Shown here: positions 7,271 to 11,491 of the stretch, piece by piece
Layout of the letters: the number at the start of each line of letters is the position of its first letter
Numbering within the stretch: the stretch's first letter is position 1
From: an uncultured Oscillospiraceae bacterium
Lineage (GTDB): Bacteria; Bacillota; Clostridia; Oscillospirales; Oscillospiraceae
DNA length: 24,373 nucleotides
Assembly (NCBI GenBank): GCA_934533005.1
Contig: CAKTBC010000020.1
Span: forward strand, 1-24,373
Direction: 5' to 3'
Notes under the pieces: model-generated
What the model saw: only the letters and a program-made list of their open reading frames with translations
The model's database searches: none
Told to the model about the DNA's origin: nothing
Position numbers and translations under genes: made by a program

Positions 7271-8428
7271 TCAGAGCCGGACGGCGGCGCGCTTGGCGGG
7301 CGCCGTGTTGACCTTGTCGCCGGAAACGAGAATCTCGCCGTCCATGAAAACCGCGCTCACGCCCGGGACGACACCGGCCTTCAGGCTGTCGGCCGCGGTC
7401 TCATAGGCAGAGCCGAGAGGTGCGTCGCAGAGAATAATGTCGGCCGCGTAGCCGGTCTTGATGGTGTTGCTCGTGATGCCGTAGCACGCGGCGGTGTTGC
7501 CGGAGCCTGCCGCAACGGCAATCTCCGGTTCCAGACCGCAGTAGCCGCACAGAAGCGCCATGACCTCCCACACACCGTGCGGGAAAATGCCGTAGCCAGA
7601 CGGGGTGTCCGTGCCGAGGATAAGGCGGTTGAACGCGTTGCGCTCGCGCATCATGTCGATGAGCGCCTGCCAGAACTTCGGCGACGGGCGATTGACCGCG
7701 CAGATCTCCATCATCGCGTTCGGCAGCTCGTCCAGGAAGCGGCGCATGCCGTCGATGGGGATGCCGCCGCCGGCGACGTGGCAGATCACGTCCGGCTTAA
7801 TGCCGAGAATGCGCTCGGTGTTCATGCCGGTGGAACCGGCGAGGAACGTTGCGCCCGTGTGGGTCATCGTGCGCACGCCGTACTTGCGGCCCCACTCGGC
7901 CATGGGTCCGGCGGTTTCCGGGTCAACGGCGTTGCCGAGACCGAACTCGCCCGCGTGGATGACGCCGATATCGTGCAGGTGCTTGAAATCCTCTTCGGTC
8001 AGACCGATGACGGGGATGATCGCGCCGCCGTACACCTTCGCGCCGCCGGGGCGGTAGCTCGAATAGATGCGGTGCGAAAGCTCCGCGAGCGCCTTGACGC
8101 CTTCGGGGTCGGAGGGGCGGTGGGGAACGTGGGTCTCACCGGCGGAAATGATGCCGGTGATGCCGGAGGCGGCGTAGGCGTCCAGATACTGCATCGTGCT
8201 CTGGCGCGGCGCCCACTCGGCGATGGAAACGTGAACGTGGCTGTCAATGAGGCAGGGCATGAGCGTAGAGCCCTTCGCGTCGTAAACGACGGCGTCCTCC
8301 GCGGTCAGTCCCGTGCCGATCTCCTGAATGACGCCGTCCTCGATGAGAACGGAATCGGCGCTGAGGATCGGCTCGTGAATGTCGCCGGAAAGCAGGCAGC
8401 CGATATTGCGGATCAGCGTTTTGCTCAT
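7271..8428 (-). CDS. ena: Enamidase (amidohydrolase family, paralogue 2)
   Basis: This 385-residue product is close to Eubacterium barkeri enamidase as I recall that sequence, including the MSKTLI-NIG start, the APRQ-TM segment, and the PAKRAA end. Enamidase is a cytoplasmic binuclear-metal hydrolase turning 1,4,5,6-tetrahydro-6-oxonicotinate into 2-formylglutarate and ammonia. All expected residues are present: His64 and His66 (DSHVHVS), Glu161 (HAGEFGLG), His190 (MTHTGAT), His217 (CHVAGGG) and Asp274 (LGTDTPSG). AAGGAGAG stands eight bases before the ATG. It is the second gene of the operon, 30 bases after ridA and 25 before its altered paralogue. Which ring it opens depends on the upstream hydroxylase, so nicotinate is inferred rather than proven. 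Confidence 0.85.
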   Translation of the reverse strand: MSKTLIRNIGCLLSGDIHEPILSADSVLIEDGVIQEIGTGLTAEDAVVYDAKGSTLMPCLIDSHVHVSIAEWAPRQSTMQYLDAYAASGITGIISAGETHVPHRPSDPEGVKALAELSHRIYSSYRPGGAKVYGGAIIPVIGLTEEDFKHLHDIGVIHAGEFGLGNAVDPETAGPMAEWGRKYGVRTMTHTGATFLAGSTGMNTERILGIKPDVICHVAGGGIPIDGMRRFLDELPNAMMEICAVNRPSPKFWQALIDMMRERNAFNRLILGTDTPSGYGIFPHGVWEVMALLCGYCGLEPEIAVAAGSGNTAACYGITSNTIKTGYAADIILCDAPLGSAYETAADSLKAGVVPGVSAVFMDGEILVSGDKVNTAPAKRAAVRL

Positions 8429-8458
8429 AGTTGATCTCTCCTTATTTTTACTGGAGGA

Positions 8459-8866
8459 TTATTCCTCGACGTACTTCGTGTTCTTGACGGCGTAGGCGCG
8501 CATCTCAATATGCATGTTGGGGGCGAGCAGGCCGAGCTGGAACGTGGAACGGGTGGGCGGGCACTTCACGTCGGCAAAGAACTCATTCCAGACGTCGTTG
8601 AACTCCTTGTACCAGCGCACGTCGTTGATGTAGACCTCGATGGAGATGAGATCCTCGAGCGTGGCGCCCGCGGTCTCGAGAATGGTCTGGATGTTCTTCA
8701 GGCACATGAGAGCCTGGTCATGCATGCCGACGGCCCACTCGTTGGTGACGAAGTCCTTTGGGGAAACGCCGGAGGTGATGATATAATCGCCGATCTGGAG
8801 GACGGAGTTCAGCTTGTGAACGGGAACCTTGATCCCTTCGCCGCGGATGACTTTCTTTTCGAGCAT
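8459..8866 (-). CDS. ridA: RidA/YjgF/TdcF family enamine/imine deaminase
   Basis: The 135-residue product has the length and fold pattern of the RidA family, trimeric cytoplasmic proteins that hydrolyse reactive enamines and imines to ketones and ammonia. The signature near the C-terminus, PPTRSTFQLGLLAP, carries the conserved arginine (Arg106) that binds the substrate carboxylate. Residues 27-38 (DYIITSGVSPKD) match the family strand YISGQ-like region with substitutions. AAAGGGAG precedes the ATG at 8866; upstream in-frame codons run through the promoter and operator and cannot be coding. It is the first gene of the operon, with a strong promoter and a palindromic operator just upstream. In this context it likely acts on an intermediate of ring opening; 2-aminomuconate deaminase-like activity is an alternative label. 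Confidence 0.87.
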   Translation of the reverse strand: MLEKKVIRGEGIKVPVHKLNSVLQIGDYIITSGVSPKDFVTNEWAVGMHDQALMCLKNIQTILETAGATLEDLISIEVYINDVRWYKEFNDVWNEFFADVKCPPTRSTFQLGLLAPNMHIEMRAYAVKNTKYVEE

Positions 8867-8918
8867 GTTGAATACTCCCTTTCTAAAAAATTCTAATTCC
8901 GAATCAAAAAAGTTACAC

Positions 8919-8932
8919 ACCGGTATACCGGT
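8919..8932. promoter_or_regulatory. Operator 1: perfect 14-bp palindrome before the ridA operon
   Basis: ACCGGTATACCGGT is perfectly self-complementary. Its centre GGTATACC fits the GT...AC pattern of FadR-subfamily (GntR/FCD) operators. On the minus strand it begins seven bases after the -10 box, covering roughly +1 to +15, a classic repressor position. On the minus strand the flanks read TAACCGGTATACCGGTGT, identical to operator 2 on the plus strand, so each copy is oriented toward its own gene set. Confidence 0.85.
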
Positions 8933-8939
8933 TATCTCG

Positions 8940-8968
8940 AGCCTACACGCTTTGCCGGAAAATGTCAA
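8940..8968 (-). promoter_or_regulatory. Promoter of the ridA-ena-hnr operon
   Basis: On the minus strand a perfect -35 TTGACA (8963-8968) is followed after 17 bases by a -10 TAGGCT (8940-8945), a weak -10 with three of six consensus bases. Operator 1 lies directly downstream. The predicted start site is about 65 bases before the ridA ATG. Confidence 0.65.
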
Positions 8969-9047
8969 GAGAAAAATTTTACTTTGTGAGTTAAGTACAA
9001 AATGTCAACACAACGCTGTTGGTAATTGCTAAATTGTCAAAACTGGC

Positions 9048-9076
9048 TTGACTTTGCCGAAAAATGCGAATATAAT
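9048..9076 (+). promoter_or_regulatory. Strong promoter of the symporter-hydroxylase operon
   Basis: TTGACT (9048-9053) and a perfect TATAAT (9071-9076) are separated by 17 bases, close to the sigma-A ideal. The start site would be near 9083, leaving an unusually long 5' leader of about 227 bases before the first ATG. Operator 2 lies about 135 bases downstream of this start, so control there would need a roadblock, looping to operator 1, or a second, closer promoter that I cannot identify. Confidence 0.75.
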
Positions 9077-9082
9077 TCAACC

Positions 9083-9215
9083 AGTTCAACAAAATCATGG
9101 CTGTGGACACGGCTGGATCCGCTGAGTTTTCGATACGGGCAGCGCCCCGCGTAAGAATGAAATACAACTGAAATACAACGGATGCAGCTTTTAGCCCACG
9201 GTTGTTTTATTTTTT
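9083..9215 (+). ncRNA. Candidate structured 5' leader RNA
   Basis: Between the promoter and operator 2 the transcript could fold on a long stem: GGCTGGATCCG (9111-9121) pairs with CGGATGCAGCT (9179-9189), 11 positions with one G-G mismatch and one G-U pair. Small internal stems are possible, and a U-rich run follows at 9204-9215. This could be a regulatory leader or attenuator. I do not recognise a known riboswitch class, and the assignment is speculative. Confidence 0.3.
9158..9179. repeat. 11-bp perfect tandem direct repeat
   Basis: TGAAATACAAC occurs twice in immediate succession (9158-9168 and 9169-9179) within the leader of the plus-strand operon. It could be a direct-repeat activator site or part of the leader RNA. 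One turn of the helix separates the copies, which suits side-by-side binding of a regulator. Confidence 0.6.
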
Positions 9216-9216
9216 A

Positions 9217-9230
9217 ACCGGTATACCGGT
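9217..9230. promoter_or_regulatory. Operator 2: perfect 14-bp palindrome before the symporter operon
   Basis: This is an identical copy of ACCGGTATACCGGT, 79 bases before the first ATG of the plus-strand operon. The shared flanks (TA before, GTRT after) match operator 1 on the opposite strand. It is probably bound by the same regulator, most likely the GntR/FCD protein encoded at 20390-21049. Confidence 0.83.
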
Positions 9231-9309
9231 GTATCAAATGAATTAAGAAGTGCAAATCCCTCGGGTGGAGAGGAAAAAATACCGATTCTAATAAAAAAGG
9301 AGGAAAAGC

Positions 9310-9629
9310 ATGAAGATCCTAAAAATCGAAAAATGGTGGCTGATCCTGGGTCTGGGCGTTTACGCGCTGTACAACATTCCCGGCGTACCGGCCTATGGCG
9401 ATGCCCGCGGCGCCGTCATCTGGAACATTCTGGGCTTTGTACTGATGTGGAGCATTAACTATATATTTAAATATTTAATGCGAAGATCGAGAAGATCTAC
9501 AAGCCGGCGAAGACCAGCGAAGAGTTCCAGCAGGAAAACTACGCCATGGACGCGGCCCGCGCCAAAGCGGAAGCGGAATGGGACGCGCAGCTTCTCGCGG
9601 AGAAAGCGAAGAAAAAGAGCGGCAAATAA
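9310..9629 (+). pseudogene. Small two-helix membrane protein, frameshifted by an 8-bp duplication
   Basis: The frame opens after GGAGGAAAAGC and encodes two hydrophobic helices (about residues 9-27 and 33-53). At 9463-9478 the octamer ATATTTAA occurs twice in tandem. Removing one copy joins the start frame to a second frame and gives a natural 103-residue protein: ...MWSINYIF, then NAKIEKIYKPAKTSEEFQQ, a charged helical tail ending KKKSGK and TAA at 9627-9629. As written, the frame instead runs into an arginine/serine-rich stretch to 9756, overlapping the next gene. Small two-helix partners often accompany SSS symporters (YhdT with PanF, YjcH with ActP), so this is probably an accessory subunit of the next gene product. 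The duplication may be real, phase-variable or a sequencing error. Confidence 0.75.
9463..9478. repeat. Tandem 8-bp duplication (ATATTTAA x2)
   Basis: The two adjacent octamers (9463-9470, 9471-9478) shift the reading frame of the small membrane protein. Deleting either copy restores an uninterrupted 103-codon frame with sensible protein chemistry on both sides, which marks the second copy as a recent insertion. Confidence 0.85.
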
Positions 9630-9728
9630 CGGCTGGCCAGAAAACGGCCGCCTGCCTCATCACCGGGCAGCCCGGCACAACCCCTACCGACAACCGGATA
9701 GACAAGAAAAAGAAAGAGAGGGCAACAT

Positions 9729-11276
9729 ATGCTTTCATCCGCTGAGTTTTGGCTGACAATTATATGTTACATTGTCTTTATCCTCGGCATCGGTTCCTAT
9801 ATGAACTACCGCAACTCCAAAAAGCACGGCGCGGGACAGCTCTTCACCAGTAAGCTGAGCTGGCCGCAGGCCGTTATGACGTACATCGCTTCCCTTATGA
9901 GCGTCTGGCTGTTCTTTGCCGGCCCGGGCGGCTACTTCAAGGGCGGTTTCGTGTACTGGTGCGCCGAAATGACATGGATCCCCATGTACATGATCATTGC
10001 GCACTTCGTTTCCAATAGGATCTGGGCGCTTTCGCGCAAGCGCAACTATGTTACCTGCGCGGACTTCTACTGCGACCGCTTCCAGGGCAAGGGCAGCAAG
10101 CTGCTCCGCGCTCTGATCGCGCTGATCTACCTTATCTCCGCGTTCCCGTATGTCACCTCCGTTATCGCGGCCATCGCCCAGGGCGGCGTCCGCGTTTCCG
10201 GCGGCAACCTGAACTACGGCGCGGTCATCCTCGTGCTCGGCTTCGCCATGGTCGCCTTCACGGCCATCGGCGGCTTCAAGTCCGTGGCGCTCACCGATAC
10301 CATCCAGGGCATCGTGTACATGATCGTCATGTGGGGCATCGCCCTGATCGCTCTCTGGTTCGGCTTCAAGGGCAGCCTGAAGGACTGCATCCAGAGCATT
10401 CTCACCACCAGCGGCGACGCGTACTTCTCCTATCCCGGCCCGCGCGGCTGGGTGCCGTATGACTACCGCTTCGGCTATCCGTTTGCGATGTTCGTCGGCT
10501 ACTCCATCATGCTCCCGCACATTTTCGTCCGCGCCTGCTACGCCGGCAAGGATCTCCACACCCAGCGCATGCTCGGCAAGATCACCCCGATCATCCGCTT
10601 CTTCGTGTGGACGGGCTGCTTCGTCGTCGGTATTGTGTGCTTCGGTCTCCTGCCCGATCTGGAGACCAGCCAGGCCGAGTACGTTATCCCGTTCCTGATC
10701 GAATGGCAGATATTCCCGAGCAACCCGATCCTCGGCCATGTGCTGATGATCGCGTTCTTCTGCGGCGCCTGCGGCGTCGGTCTGTCCACGGCGGATTCCT
10801 ACCTTCTTTCCGCCGCCTCCATCGTGACGGACGACTTCCTTGTCAATCTCTTCGGTCTCAAGCTCACGAGCAAGGCTCGCGTCACGCTCGGCCGTCTCAT
10901 CGTGTTCATCGTCGGTATGGGCGGTGTTGTCATGGCCATCAAGCCGCCCGAGCTTATCTCCACCATGATCATGTTCTCCATCGGCATGACGATGCCGCTC
11001 TTCTCGGTGCTTGTTATCGGCATGTACTGGAAGAAGGCGACAACCACCGCCGCCTGGGTCTCCACCATTGTCGGCATGATCGGCATCTGGGTCACCTATA
11101 TCCCGATGGGCAAGGGCAACACCTACTATGGCGCGATCGGCATGGCCTTCTCGGCGGTGTCGATGATCGTTGTCTCCCTGCTTACCTACAAGCCGGAAAA
11201 TGAGAATCCTGCGTTCTTTGAGGATTTGGAAGACAGCCTCAAGGAAGTGTACGTCGTAGATCCTGCGGCGAAATGA
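9729..11276 (+). CDS. Sodium:solute symporter (SSS family)
   Basis: The 515-residue product has about 13 membrane segments, the usual size for the sodium:solute symporter family, which imports organic solutes with Na+. Diagnostic features are the FAGPGG turn in helix 1-2, the segment AIGGFKSVALTDTIQGIVYMI, matching the family GG-x-(A/S)V-x-TD-x-(I/V)QG signature, and STADSYLLSAASIVTDD in helix 8, whose Ser/Thr pair forms the Na2 site. The C-terminal tail is acidic and cytoplasmic. GAGAGGG stands six bases before the ATG. It lies between the broken small membrane protein and the molybdenum hydroxylase, in the operon opposite the enamidase genes, so it probably imports the heterocyclic substrate. 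The family covers carboxylates, pantothenate, proline and nucleobases, so the ligand cannot be read off. Confidence 0.88.
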   Translation: MLSSAEFWLTIICYIVFILGIGSYMNYRNSKKHGAGQLFTSKLSWPQAVMTYIASLMSVWLFFAGPGGYFKGGFVYWCAEMTWIPMYMIIAHFVSNRIWALSRKRNYVTCADFYCDRFQGKGSKLLRALIALIYLISAFPYVTSVIAAIAQGGVRVSGGNLNYGAVILVLGFAMVAFTAIGGFKSVALTDTIQGIVYMIVMWGIALIALWFGFKGSLKDCIQSILTTSGDAYFSYPGPRGWVPYDYRFGYPFAMFVGYSIMLPHIFVRACYAGKDLHTQRMLGKITPIIRFFVWTGCFVVGIVCFGLLPDLETSQAEYVIPFLIEWQIFPSNPILGHVLMIAFFCGACGVGLSTADSYLLSAASIVTDDFLVNLFGLKLTSKARVTLGRLIVFIVGMGGVVMAIKPPELISTMIMFSIGMTMPLFSVLVIGMYWKKATTTAAWVSTIVGMIGIWVTYIPMGKGNTYYGAIGMAFSAVSMIVVSLLTYKPENENPAFFEDLEDSLKEVYVVDPAAK

Positions 11277-11285
11277 ATCGGTCCG

Positions 11286-11314
11286 TCCCGTCCGGCGGTC
11301 TCCGCCGGACGGGA
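11286..11314 (+). repeat. Very stable hairpin after the symporter stop codon
   Basis: A perfect 13-bp GC-rich stem (arms TCCCGTCCGGCGG and CCGCCGGACGGGA) with a three-base loop starts ten bases after the symporter stop. There is no T run, so it is more likely a transcript-stabilising, processing or partial-termination hairpin that would lower hydroxylase expression relative to the symporter. Confidence 0.75.
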
Positions 11315-11343
11315 GACTCCACCCCAGGGAAACCTGTACGCAT

Positions 11344-11418
11344 CCCCGGAAGATCTGCCATAAACGGCTTCCGGGGACATGCATTTCTTTTGAAGCCGAC
11401 CGGCGGAAACGCCGTTTA
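11344..11418 (+). ncRNA. Candidate pseudoknotted leader upstream of the hydroxylase gene
   Basis: A 9-bp perfect stem (CCCCGGAAG 11344-11352 with CTTCCGGGG 11368-11376) encloses a 15-base loop. Loop bases TAAACGG (11361-11367) are perfectly complementary to CCGTTTA (11412-11418), which would form an H-type pseudoknot. A competing small hairpin with a GAAA tetraloop (11401-11414) shares the downstream strand. Such switchable pairing is typical of riboswitch or attenuator leaders, but I know of no class that matches, and the 7-bp loop pairing could arise by chance at a few percent. Confidence 0.3.
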
Positions 11419-11491
11419 CATAGGAAATAAGCCATATAGGTCCATGATTTTGGATCCATGCAGAACAAAACAGACGAAAAGGGGGATTTTT

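Larger units (their letters stand above)
8867..9309. other. Divergent control region of the catabolic gene set
   Basis: These 443 bases are clearly richer in A+T than the flanking genes and hold no convincing gene. They contain two outward-facing promoters, two copies of the ACCGGTATACCGGT palindrome 298 bases apart, an 11-bp tandem direct repeat (9158-9179), and a possible structured leader for the plus-strand operon. The plus operon has a strong GGAGG ribosome site just before its first ATG at 9310. Confidence 0.85.

Noticed and set aside
5179..7311. A 710-codon plus-strand open frame across the reductase and enamidase genes
   Set aside because: It crosses two well-supported minus-strand genes and their intergenic ribosome site and shows no recognisable domains.
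8867..8968. N-terminal extension of RidA through the promoter region
   Set aside because: The extra codons run through the operator and -10/-35 boxes, lack family similarity, and the ATG at 8866 has a good ribosome site.
9158..9179. Direct repeat as a CRISPR fragment
   Set aside because: There are only two adjacent copies with no spacer and no cas gene.
9048..9310. Known riboswitch class in the symporter leader
   Set aside because: I could not match the sequence to conserved cores of purine, preQ1, Moco, THF or guanidine riboswitches, so it is listed only as an unclassified candidate.
11273..11491. Hydroxylase start 73 codons upstream, directly at the symporter stop
   Set aside because: The added residues cover hairpins and have no ferredoxin-domain similarity; the ATG at 11492 follows AAGGGGG and gives cysteine spacing identical to the family.
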